A stretch of 48,935 bases of DNA. Source: Acidimicrobiaceae bacterium. GTDB taxonomy: Bacteria > Actinomycetota > Acidimicrobiia > Acidimicrobiales > Aldehydirespiratoraceae. The DNA lies in assembly GCA_009843915.1 (NCBI GenBank), contig VYCM01000077.1:1-48935 (forward strand). Reading direction: 5' to 3'. This document shows positions 1-7,337 of this stretch, piece after piece; position 1 is the first letter of the stretch, and the number at the start of each line of letters is the position of its first letter. The notes beneath the pieces were generated by a model. It was not told the origin of the DNA, did not search any database, and saw only the letters and a program-made list of their open reading frames with translations. The position numbers were made by a program, and so were the translations under genes.

Positions 1-1193
1 ACCCGGGCGATGATCGGACGGGGCCGCGACCTCAGCCGGCTCACATGGTCGCCGGTCGCGGCGACGCCCACCGACTCGATCTCGACACCAGGCAGGGTGC
101 CCCCTCCGGGCGTGGCCGCGGTGCTCACCTCCCGCAGGCCCTCGTAGGCGCCGAGGCGCTCTCGAAGCTGGGCGGGAGCGAGCGCCGCCATGCGCCAGAA
201 GTCGATGGCCTGGCCGTCCTGGCGCAGGTAGGCCAGAGCGGTGTGCTGCAGTGCGGCCAGCACCAGCGACCCGGGCCGCAGAGCCCGAGCCAGCCGGTGG
301 CGGCGGCAGGCCTCAACCAGATCGGCCCGCCCGGCGATGATGCCGGCCTGGGGTCCGCCCAGGAGCTTGTCGCTGGAGAACGTCACCAGCGCCGCGCCGG
401 CCTCGAGCGTCTGGCGGGCGGCCGGCTCCCGGTCCAGCCACGGAGGCGGCCCGCTGTCCAGCCACGGGCAGCGGCTGTCGAGCAGCCCTGAGCCGATGTC
501 GGCCACGAGCGGTGGTCCCAGGCCGGCCAACTCGGACGTGCTGGGAGCCTCGGTGTAGCCCACCACCCGGAAGTTCGACTGGTGCACCTGCACCACGACG
601 GCCACGTCGTTGCCGGGGTCGGCCACCGCGGCGGCGAAGTCGGCCCGGCGGGTGCGGTTGGTGGTCCCGACCTCCACCAGCCGGGCGCCCGACCAGGCCA
701 TCACATCGGGCACCCTGAACCCGCCGCCGATCTCCACCAGCTCGCCTCGGGATACCACCGCGTCGCGGCCCTCGGCCAGCGCGGCCAGCACCAGCATCAC
801 CGCCGAGGCGCAGTTGTTCACCGCCATCGCGGCCTCGGCCCCGCAGGCCCGGGCCAGCAGCGCGGGCGCGCCGGCCTGGCGGTCGCCGCGTTCACCGGTC
901 TCGAGATCCAACTCCAGGTTCGAATAGTCGGCGCTCTGGCTCCAGGCCAGCGGCGCCCGGCCCAGGTTGGTGTGCAGCAGCACGCCGGTCCCGTTGATGA
1001 CCGGCGCCAGCAGCCGCCGGCGGATGGCGCGGGCCCGATCCTCGGCCGAATCGGGATCACCGGCCGCGATCGCGGCCCGGGCCGCGTCCACCAGAAGGGG
1101 ATGCGGCAGGTCGACGCCGGCCAGCGAGCGGGCTAGCCGGTCGACGGAAGGCGGTCGATCCTGAGTCGGCACGTCGGCCACAAGGCTAGGCAT
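1..1193 (-). CDS. selA: L-seryl-tRNA(Sec) selenium transferase (SelA), 3' end beyond window
   Basis: This PLP enzyme converts seryl-tRNA(Sec) to selenocysteinyl-tRNA(Sec) using selenophosphate. About 397 codons are visible and the frame stays open to base 1, so the C-terminus is missing. The start is ATG at 1191-1193 (MPSLVADVPTQ). Family signatures read in order: NGTGVLLHTNLG from residue 67, LVEIGGGFRVPDVM, LVEVGTTNRTR, and FSSDKLLGGPQAG with the PLP-binding lysine at residue 276. The N-terminal SVDRLARSLAG segment is also typical. It is divergent from fxsA with a 44-base gap. selB is often beside selA and could lie off the left edge, but I cannot see it. The gene implies that this organism makes selenoproteins, and a clear candidate substrate gene sits about 5 kb away at 6491-7291. 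Confidence 0.96.
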   Translation of the reverse strand, partial: MPSLVADVPTQDRPPSVDRLARSLAGVDLPHPLLVDAARAAIAAGDPDSAEDRARAIRRRLLAPVINGTGVLLHTNLGRAPLAWSQSADYSNLELDLETGERGDRQAGAPALLARACGAEAAMAVNNCASAVMLVLAALAEGRDAVVSRGELVEIGGGFRVPDVMAWSGARLVEVGTTNRTRRADFAAAVADPGNDVAVVVQVHQSNFRVVGYTEAPSTSELAGLGPPLVADIGSGLLDSRCPWLDSGPPPWLDREPAARQTLEAGAALVTFSSDKLLGGPQAGIIAGRADLVEACRRHRLARALRPGSLVLAALQHTALAYLRQDGQAIDFWRMAALAPAQLRERLGAYEGLREVSTAATPGGGTLPGVEIESVGVAATGDHVSRLRSRPRPIIAR

Positions 1194-1237
1194 CCTGGCC
1201 AGCGGTCAATACGGGGCGATGCCCATACGCTGGGGGC

Positions 1238-1768
1238 GTGTTCGTCCTGCTGCTCCTCGCGCTGCTCTGCGTGCCACTGCTGGAGCTGTATGTGATCATC
1301 CAGGTGGCCGGCGGGATGGGGACCGGCCAGACCATCGTGCTGCTGGTCGTGGTCTCGGTGGTGGGGGCGTGGATGGTGCGCCGCTCCGGGCTGGGTGTGC
1401 TCAACCAGATCCGGGCCCGCCTGAGCCGTGGCGAGCTGCCTGCCGCCGAGTTGGTGGACGGGTTGCTGATCCTCGTGGCGGGCGCGTTGATGCTCACGCC
1501 CGGTTTCATCACCGACGCGGTCGGGCTGCTGTTGCTGTTCTTTCCCACCCGTGTGCTGGTCAGGTCGCTGCTGATGCGTCACTTCTCGAAGAAGGTCACC
1601 GTCGGGGGATGGTCTGCTGGTCCCGGCGGTCGAGGCGGGTTCGGCTTCGGCTACAGCTCGGGCGGTGCCGGCGGGTTCCACCCGGGCGGTCCCGATGTCC
1701 GGGACGTGAACGAGGTGCGTGAGATCCGCGACAGCCGGCAGAGCAGTGAGGACTCAGATGGAGATTGA
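1238..1768 (+). CDS. fxsA: FxsA family membrane protein
   Basis: A 176-residue protein starting at GTG 1238. The N-terminal half has the FxsA layout: a hydrophobic segment (residues 1-20), a second one at about 28-46 (TIVLLVVVSVVGAWMVRR), a short amphipathic stretch with LSRGELPAAELVDGLLIL, and a third membrane region at about 70-105 containing LMLTPGFITDAVGLLLLF, the most diagnostic motif. The C-terminal 60 residues are a Gly/Ser-rich then acidic tail without fold signatures. The E. coli namesake affects phage T7 exclusion by the F plasmid; its biochemical role is unknown. The 3' end overlaps the next gene by 11 bases, so the two are probably cotranscribed. Confidence 0.9.
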   Translation: MFVLLLLALLCVPLLELYVIIQVAGGMGTGQTIVLLVVVSVVGAWMVRRSGLGVLNQIRARLSRGELPAAELVDGLLILVAGALMLTPGFITDAVGLLLLFFPTRVLVRSLLMRHFSKKVTVGGWSAGPGGRGGFGFGYSSGGAGGFHPGGPDVRDVNEVREIRDSRQSSEDSDGD

Positions 1769-2927
1769 CCCGAGCACGACTGCGGCCGTGGACGAGGTGC
1801 TCACCACCACCCGCGCCGTGCGACGGCGCCTCGACCTTGAGCGCGATGTGGGCGACGAGATCATCCTGGACTGCATCGAAGTCGCCGAGCAGGCCCCCAC
1901 CGGGGGCAACCAGGGCAGCCGGCGCTGGCTCATCGTGCGTGATCCGGAGCTCAAGCAGAGGTTGGCCGACCTCTATCGCGACGTGATCGGCAACCGCATG
2001 ATCGAGGCCCGCGACCGTCTGGCCGGCACCGGGGACCCGCGGGAGCGGGCCATGCTCTCCGCGGGGCATCTGGCCGAGCACCTCGGCGAGGTGCCGGTCA
2101 TCGTCATACCGGTGATCCTCGGCCGCCACGACGGCAGCGGGCGTCCCGGCCTGTTCGACTCGGTGATCCAGAGCGGCTGGAGCTTCTGCTTGGCCCTGCG
2201 GGCAAGGGGCCTGGGCACGGCCTGGACCACTGCCGGCCTGGCCAAGGCCCCCGAAATCAAGGAATTGCTCGGCATCCCCGACGATGTGACCGAGATCGCC
2301 ATGTTCCCGGTGGCCTGGACCGTCGGCACCGACTTCAAGCCGGCTCGGCGGCATCCGGCCCGCGAGATCGCCTACTTCGACGGCTACGCCCGCACCTACG
2401 AGCGAGGGCCCAGCGACCCGGTGCGCATCGCCGACGGTCCCGGCACGGTCGTGGAGGCGGACGTCCGGGCCGAGCCGGCCGCAGTGTGGGCCGAGGTGAC
2501 CGACATCAACCTGCCGGCGCGGTTCTCCGAGGAGTTCCAGGGGGCCGAATGGACCGGCGGCCACGACGGCCCGTCTCTGGGCGCCTGTTTCGTGGGCCGC
2601 AATCATCACCCGGGCCGGGGGGACTGGGAGGCCCGGTGCTTCGTGGACGTGTTCACCGAGCAGGTCGCGTTCGGCTGGTGCACCAGCGACGTCGGCAACC
2701 CCGGCGCCCGCTGGCGCTTCGAGCTCGAGCCCGTTGTGGGCGGCACCCGGCTGCGCTTCCGGGGCATCCTCGGTCCCGGCCCCTCCGGGCTCGACCAGAT
2801 CATCTCGGCCCGCCCCGACCTGGAGCCCCGCATCATCGACCGTCGCATGGCCGAGCACCGGGCCAACATGCAGCGGGTTGTGGAGGGGATCAAGGCCCAC
2901 ATCGAGCAGGCCGCCGCGGGCCCCTGA
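1758..2927 (+). CDS. Nitroreductase family protein fused to a C-terminal SRPBCC domain
   Basis: A 389-residue protein from ATG 1758, preceded by a GTGAGGA ribosome-binding site inside the fxsA 3' end. Residues about 10-200 are a flavin (FMN) nitroreductase domain: TTRAVRRRLD, then EQAPTGGNQG for flavin and substrate binding, IQSGWSFCLALRARGLGTAW, and LLGIPDDVTEIAMFPVAW. Residues about 225-385 look like an SRPBCC/polyketide-cyclase helix-grip domain (VEADVRAEPAAVWAEVTDI near its start, LEPVVGGTRLRFRGIL in the sheet, a long C-terminal helix). Stand-alone nitroreductases are about 200 residues, so this is a true fusion with an intact frame. The SRPBCC part could bind a hydrophobic ligand for the flavin site, which is inference. 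It precedes an F420-type oxidoreductase by 4 bases. Confidence 0.85.
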   Translation: MEIDPSTTAAVDEVLTTTRAVRRRLDLERDVGDEIILDCIEVAEQAPTGGNQGSRRWLIVRDPELKQRLADLYRDVIGNRMIEARDRLAGTGDPRERAMLSAGHLAEHLGEVPVIVIPVILGRHDGSGRPGLFDSVIQSGWSFCLALRARGLGTAWTTAGLAKAPEIKELLGIPDDVTEIAMFPVAWTVGTDFKPARRHPAREIAYFDGYARTYERGPSDPVRIADGPGTVVEADVRAEPAAVWAEVTDINLPARFSEEFQGAEWTGGHDGPSLGACFVGRNHHPGRGDWEARCFVDVFTEQVAFGWCTSDVGNPGARWRFELEPVVGGTRLRFRGILGPGPSGLDQIISARPDLEPRIIDRRMAEHRANMQRVVEGIKAHIEQAAAGP

Positions 2928-2931
2928 CCGT

Positions 2932-3969
2932 ATGAGGACCTCGGTCCAGCTCACTGCGGATGCGGCGCCGTGGTCCGAGTCGGTCGACTTCGTGACGGGA
3001 GCCGAGGCCCTGGGCGTGGACGCGGTGTGGGTCGCCGAGGCGTGGGGGTCCGACGCGGCCTCCCCGCTGGGCTACCTCGCGGCCCGGACCGAACGGGTGA
3101 CGCTGGGCGCGTCGGTGTTCCAGGTCGGGGTCCGCTCGGCGGTGATGACGGCCCAGACCGCGCTGACCCTCAACGAGCTGTCGCAGGGGCGGTTCGTGCT
3201 GGGGCTGGGAGTGTCGGGACCGCAGGTCATGGAGGGTCTGCACGGAGTGGGCTTCGCCGATCCGCTGGGCCGCATGGCCGAGACGCTCGACGTGATCGCG
3301 CAGGCCTTCGCCGGTGAGCGCATCGCCTATTCGGGCCATCATCTGCGGCTTCCCCTGCCCGGCGGGGAGGGCAAGTCGCTGCGCCTGTCGATCCGGGCCG
3401 GGACGGCCCCGCCCGTCTACCTGGCCTCGATGCTGCCCAGGATGCTGGAGCTGACCGGCGAGCGGGCCGACGGCTGGCTCGGCACCAGCTTCGTGCCCGA
3501 GAGCGCCGAGGACGCCTATTTCCGTCATCTGCGGGCGGGCGCGGCCCGGGCCGGGCGGACCCTCGACGACATCGACATCTGCCAGGGGGCCGAGGTCGCC
3601 TTCGCCCGTGACGAGGCTGAACTGGCCGTCATGGTCGACGCCCGCCGGGCCGGACTGGCCTTCAGCCTGGGCGGCATGGGCTCGGGCCGCTCCAACTTCT
3701 ACAACTCTGCTTATGCCCGCCAGGGCTTCGCCGATGTTGCCGCCGAGTCGCAGCGTCTGTGGCTGGCTGGCGACAGGCAGGGCGCGGCCGCGGCGATCCC
3801 CGACGAGATGGTGCTGGCCACCACCCTTATCGGCACCGTCGAGATGGTGCGGGACCGTTTGGCCGGGTGGGCTGCTGCCGGAGTCGACACCGTGCGCCTG
3901 TACCCGGCCGGCGACACCGTGGACGAACGCCTTGAGACTCTGGGCCGCGCCCTCGACTTGGTTCCATAG
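2932..3969 (+). CDS. LLM-class (luciferase-like) F420-dependent oxidoreductase
   Basis: A 345-residue TIM-barrel protein of the bacterial luciferase-like superfamily. The start ATG 2932 lies 4 bases after the preceding stop, suggesting translational coupling. Typical signatures are AEALGVDAVWVAEAW, RTERVTLGASVFQVG, LNELSQGRFVLGLGVSG and LGRMAETLDVI, followed by LASMLPRMLELTGERADGWL in the second half. Actinobacterial proteins with the GLGVSGPQVMEG segment normally use cofactor F420, so F420 is the expected cofactor here, but FMN cannot be excluded. The substrate is unknown. Its pairing with a nitroreductase-SRPBCC protein suggests a two-step redox modification of a small molecule, which is inference only. 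Confidence 0.9.
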   Translation: MRTSVQLTADAAPWSESVDFVTGAEALGVDAVWVAEAWGSDAASPLGYLAARTERVTLGASVFQVGVRSAVMTAQTALTLNELSQGRFVLGLGVSGPQVMEGLHGVGFADPLGRMAETLDVIAQAFAGERIAYSGHHLRLPLPGGEGKSLRLSIRAGTAPPVYLASMLPRMLELTGERADGWLGTSFVPESAEDAYFRHLRAGAARAGRTLDDIDICQGAEVAFARDEAELAVMVDARRAGLAFSLGGMGSGRSNFYNSAYARQGFADVAAESQRLWLAGDRQGAAAAIPDEMVLATTLIGTVEMVRDRLAGWAAAGVDTVRLYPAGDTVDERLETLGRALDLVP

Positions 3970-4025
3970 CCGCAAGGGGTGTCCGGCTGCAGGTCGGTGC
4001 GCTGACATACTGGGTCCGGTGCGAA

Positions 4026-5339
4026 ATGGAAGCTGATCGCGGCTCGAGGCCCGTGATGGGTATGTCGCTCAGTTTGGCGGTAGCCAGGCGGGCGCTGTTG
4101 CTGGCCCTAGTGGCGCTGCTGGTCGCCGTGGTGGCGCTGGTAGCCGCGTTCGTGGCCGACCCCGGCAGTGACGACGCGGCCGACGACGTCGATACCGCCG
4201 ACCTCGCGGAGGCGCGAACCGCGGCGGCCGCGGCTCAGGCCAGTGCCGAAGACGCTGCCATCATGTCCGCCGCGTCGGCGGCCAAGGCCGACGAGGCGGC
4301 TGTCGTGGCCCAGGAGGCGGTCGTGATGGCCCAGCAGGCCGCGGCTGCGGCCGAGGCAGCGGCGGCTCAGGCTGCGGCCGCGTTGGAGGCCCTCGCCGTG
4401 GCACAGGCCGCGGCTGCAGCCGATGGTGGTACGCAGCCGGCGGAGACATCGGACGAAGCGACCGAGGCTGAGACGCCTACGGCCGAGACCGACACAGCCG
4501 GCGCCACCGAGGACGCCGGGGAGACAGCCGAACCCGCCGCCGAGACCGATGCCGACGACACTGACCCGGCCACGGACACCGAGGACGCCGACGCCGCCGA
4601 CACAGGCGACGACCAGTCCGGGGAAACGTCGACGGACGGAGCCGACGGCACGCCGGACGACACGCCCGAGCCGGCTGTGTCCCTTCCCGGCGAGCCATAC
4701 GAGTTCGGCCCACCGGACGGTGCCGCGCTCGCGGTGGTGGGTGTCTCCCACGACAGCGTGCTGAACGTGCGAGACGTGCCCGCGGGGGAGATCGTCGCCC
4801 GGCTGGACAACGTGATGAACGTGGGCAGCGAGCCGGTCGTCTACGTCCGCGAGGCCGACTCTGACGCACTCATCGCCACCCTCGATCTCAATCGGGGTGT
4901 GATCGCCACCGGCAACACCCGCAAGCTTCCCACCACGATCTGGCACGAGATCCGCATGGCCGACGCGGTGGGATGGGCCAGCAGCGCCTTCCTGTCGCCG
5001 TTGGGCTCTACCTCTGACGCCACTGCCCAGATCGTCGCCGTCCTGGGTGATACGCCCGCCGCGCCGACTCTGGCCGAGCTGGCACGGGTTGTCGCTGGCG
5101 CGGTGGCCTCCGACGATCCGCCGTCTCGCATCGTCGTGTCGGGCGCTCCCGTCATCGGCGATCTCGCCGAGATCACGGTCGACGTGTTGGGCCTGCCCGA
5201 CGACGCCGTCCGCGGCTTCCGGCTGCAAGTCTTCGCCCAGCAGGATTCCGATTCCGGTTCGTTCGTCCTCAAGTCCGTCGAGAGCACGACGATCTGCGAC
5301 AGCCACCGAGGCGTAAGCGAAGAAGGCCTCTGCAACTAA
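4026..5339 (+). CDS. Membrane-anchored Ala-rich coiled-coil protein with SH3b-like C-terminal domain
   Basis: A 437-residue protein of unknown function. Layout: a single membrane segment at about residues 22-44, with no lipobox cysteine; an almost pure Ala/Glu/Gln coiled coil at about 55-137; a Thr/Glu/Asp-rich, disordered-looking linker at about 138-225; and a globular C-terminal domain (about 228-437). The globular part begins like a bacterial SH3 domain, with VLNVRDVPAGEIVARL and later VGWASSAFL. This fits a cell-envelope protein whose sensor or binding domain stands away from the membrane on a rod. A possible -10 (CATACT, 4006-4011) lies 14 bases before the ATG. ATG 4056 and ATG 4062 are alternative starts that would keep the membrane segment. 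Confidence 0.75.
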   Translation: MEADRGSRPVMGMSLSLAVARRALLLALVALLVAVVALVAAFVADPGSDDAADDVDTADLAEARTAAAAAQASAEDAAIMSAASAAKADEAAVVAQEAVVMAQQAAAAAEAAAAQAAAALEALAVAQAAAAADGGTQPAETSDEATEAETPTAETDTAGATEDAGETAEPAAETDADDTDPATDTEDADAADTGDDQSGETSTDGADGTPDDTPEPAVSLPGEPYEFGPPDGAALAVVGVSHDSVLNVRDVPAGEIVARLDNVMNVGSEPVVYVREADSDALIATLDLNRGVIATGNTRKLPTTIWHEIRMADAVGWASSAFLSPLGSTSDATAQIVAVLGDTPAAPTLAELARVVAGAVASDDPPSRIVVSGAPVIGDLAEITVDVLGLPDDAVRGFRLQVFAQQDSDSGSFVLKSVESTTICDSHRGVSEEGLCN

Positions 5340-5411
5340 CCCGCTGAATCGCAGCCCCCACCGATAGTTTGCGGTCATCGTGAGCGGCGCGGTCTACGAC
5401 GGAGGGGTTGG

Positions 5412-6494
5412 ATGATCCCTGTTCATGGCGACCAGCAGGTCGACGATCCGTGGGAGGCCATCGAGGCCTGCTACACCGCCGGCTGGACCGACGGCCTGCC
5501 CGTGGTCCCGCCCACCGAGCCGCTGGTCGCCGCCATGCTGGCCGGCGGCGTCTGGGATGCCGACGAGGTGCTGCTCGACGACCCGTGGCGTGGGATGGCC
5601 GTCACTGCCCGCAAGGCCGCCGTCAACGCGGTGATGTCCGGCTGCTTGCCCGAGTACTTCCCGGTGGTGGGCGCCGCGCTGCAGGCCATGAGCGCTCCGG
5701 AGTTCGCGTTGCATGCCGTGGCGGCCAGCACCGGCGGGGCGGCCGTGCTTGTGGCTGTCAACGGGCCGATCCGCGAAGAGATCGGGATCCACTACAAGGA
5801 GAACCTCTTCGGGCCCGGGTTCAGGCCCAACGCCACCATCGGCCGCACTGTCCGGCTGGTGCTGCGCAACTGCCTCGCAGCCATACCCGGAGCGCTGGAC
5901 AAGAGCACTCAAGGCTGGCCCGGCAAGTACGCCATCTGCTTCGCCGAGGACGAGGCGTTGTGTCCCTGGGAGCCTTTCCACGTCTCCCGGGGATATGAGA
6001 CGTCACAGAGCACGGTCACCATCATGGCCGCCGAGTCCGGCCACAACATCGTCAACCACGCCTCCTCGGAGGTGTCCGAGCTGCTCGGAACGTTCGCCGA
6101 TGCGATGGCGGCCTTCGGTTCGCTCAGCTCGGGCCGCTCGCTGATCGTGTTCGCGCCCGAGCACGCCCGCAAGATCTCGGCCTCCGGGTGGAGCCGGTCC
6201 CAGGTTCAGGAATACCTGTTCGAGCACTCGGCCCGCTCCTTCGCCGATGTCAAGCGGGGTGGCAAGGTGGAGCCGGGCGGCTTCGTGGAGGGGTTCGACC
6301 CGGTGTGGTGGATGAGGTCGGACCCGACCGTGCATCCCGGCGACGAGGACATCCTGGTACGGCGGGGGACCGGCCCGGACGACATCGCGCTGATGGTCGG
6401 CGGCGGCGACGCCGGCGGGCACTCGGCGTTCTTCCCGACGTGGAGCCGGGACCGCAGCGTCCCGCTTGTAACCCAGGAGATAATCACCCCATGA
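5412..6494 (+). CDS. Uncharacterised protein paired with a UGSC selenoprotein
   Basis: A 360-residue, apparently soluble protein whose function I do not recognise. The start ATG 5412 has a strong GGAGGGG site at 5401-5407. Distinctive segments are WTDGLPVVPPTEPLV near residue 27, AVNAVMSGCLPEYFPVV near 67, TGGAAVLVAVNGPIREEIG and NATIGRTVRLVLRNC in the middle, and a C-terminal stretch with HSAFFPTWS. Its stop overlaps the start of the next gene (ATGA at 6491-6494), so the two are translationally coupled and probably work together. The next gene encodes a selenoprotein of the UGSC family, which makes this protein a candidate partner, substrate-binding subunit or sequential enzyme. No signal peptide or membrane segment is visible. 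Confidence 0.8.
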   Translation: MIPVHGDQQVDDPWEAIEACYTAGWTDGLPVVPPTEPLVAAMLAGGVWDADEVLLDDPWRGMAVTARKAAVNAVMSGCLPEYFPVVGAALQAMSAPEFALHAVAASTGGAAVLVAVNGPIREEIGIHYKENLFGPGFRPNATIGRTVRLVLRNCLAAIPGALDKSTQGWPGKYAICFAEDEALCPWEPFHVSRGYETSQSTVTIMAAESGHNIVNHASSEVSELLGTFADAMAAFGSLSSGRSLIVFAPEHARKISASGWSRSQVQEYLFEHSARSFADVKRGGKVEPGGFVEGFDPVWWMRSDPTVHPGDEDILVRRGTGPDDIALMVGGGDAGGHSAFFPTWSRDRSVPLVTQEIITP

Positions 6495-7291
6495 CGGTCA
6501 CTCTCATCGATCCGACCCTGGCTCCGGCCGGCACAGGCCGAGATCTCGCAGCCCGTCCCGCCAACCTCGACGGGGCTGTGCTCGGTCTGGTCAACAACGG
6601 CAAGACCCGCGGCCGCGAGATCCTCCAGCGTGTGGCGGAGAACCTCCAGGCCAGGCATCCGATCCGGGCCACGATCCTGGTGACCAAGCCCGACTCGAGC
6701 TTCCCGGCCGCACCGGAGGACGTCGAGATGCTGGCCGCCGACGCCACCGCCATCATCGCCGCCATCGGCGATTGAGGCAGCTGCTCGTCGGGCAGTGTGC
6801 TCGACGCCGTCCGGTTCGAGGAGCTCGGCCTGCCCGCGGCCGCCATCGTGACCGAGCCCTTCACGACCACCGGCAAGGTCATGGCCGAGCTGCAGGGCTT
6901 CGCCGACTACCCGTTCGCCACCGTCCCGCATCCGATCGGCAGCCTCTCGGAGGACCAGGTGACCGCTCTGGCCGACGCGGTCACGCCCGCGGTCGAGAGC
7001 CTGCTGCTGCACGGCGAGGCCGGCCCCGTCGCCGCCGCTGGTGCCGGACCGGGGAGCCTCGACGCGGTGGTGGAGTCCCTGGCTGTGGCTCTCCGGGCTG
7101 ACCGCGCCGACCTGACCGCCGAGCAGTCCGGGAGCCGCATCACGTTCCGGCTCCACATTCCCGACGAGGCCTGCGCCGAATGCGTGATGCCCTCTTCGAT
7201 GCTGGTCCCCATGTTCCAGCACCGTGTCGACCAAGAACTCGGCCCCGGATTGACGGTTGAGTTGGACGACCCCCGAACTTCCGTGAATTAG
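6491..7291 (+). CDS. UGSC family selenoprotein (in-frame TGA read as selenocysteine)
   Basis: Read through the TGA at 6773-6775, this is one 266-residue protein with selenocysteine at residue 95. The N-terminal 94 residues run from MTVTLIDPTLAP to TAIIAAIGD. The next residues are Sec-Gly-Ser-Cys-Ser-Ser-Gly-Ser, the motif after which the UGSC selenoprotein family is named, and the same frame continues with good codon use to TAG at 7289-7291. The middle region (EELGLPAAAIVTEPF, GFADYPFATVPHPIGSL) is well formed. A C-terminal region carries Cys228-x-x-Cys231 in a setting that loosely resembles NifU C-terminal domains. The ATG has an AGGAGA site at 6475-6480. A SECIS-type hairpin follows the TGA, and selA is in the same window. 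The family's biochemical role is unknown; the Sec/Cys pair suggests redox chemistry. Confidence 0.93.
6773..6775 (+). other. In-frame UGA selenocysteine codon
   Basis: This TGA lies between GAT (Asp94) and GGC AGC TGC (Gly-Ser-Cys). Reading it as a stop would leave a 94-residue fragment and an orphan downstream frame opening at GTG 6797. Reading it as Sec gives the UGSC motif exactly. Support comes from the hairpin at 6786-6806 and the selA gene at the left edge. Confidence 0.92.
6786..6806 (+). promoter_or_regulatory. Bacterial SECIS hairpin within the coding sequence
   Basis: The RNA folds as an uninterrupted 8-pair stem, CGUCGGGC (6786-6793) with GCUCGACG (6799-6806), including one G-U pair, closed by the loop AGUGU (6794-6798). 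The apical loop begins 18 nucleotides after the UGA, and G is the second loop base. Both match the published bacterial SECIS pattern (loop about 16-37 nucleotides downstream, G among the first two loop bases). The expected role is binding of SelB to bring Sec-tRNA to the ribosome. It was folded by eye, not computed. Confidence 0.8.
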
Positions 7292-7306
7292 CCACCCGAG
7301 AGGTGG
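7292..7306. terminator. Weak stem-loop between convergent genes
   Basis: CCACC and GGTGG form a 5-pair stem with a CGAGA loop immediately after the selenoprotein stop and before the end of the convergent mrp gene. There is no T-run, so a terminator role in either direction is only suggested by position. Confidence 0.35.
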
Positions 7307-7337
7307 ATAATCGACAGAAGTTCCTAGGGACAGCCCG

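Noticed and set aside
1596-2954. Minus-strand open frame of 452 codons
   Set aside because: It is antisense to the fxsA tail and the nitroreductase fusion, whose motifs are clear; the antisense product shows none.
4107-5378. Minus-strand open frame of 423 codons opposite the Ala-rich protein
   Set aside because: Its Gly/Arg-rich repeats are the complement of Ala-rich coding DNA. The plus frame has an anchor and a folded domain.
6188-6775. Plus-strand frame of 195 codons running into the selenoprotein N-terminus
   Set aside because: The first part overlaps the upstream gene in another frame. The ribosome-binding site and ATGA overlap point to ATG 6491 as the start.
6781-6795. Alternative hairpin CTGCT/GGCAG after the UGA
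   Set aside because: It is shorter (5 pairs with a G-U) and puts the loop only 10 nucleotides from the UGA, outside the usual SECIS range. The 6786-6806 hairpin is longer and better placed.
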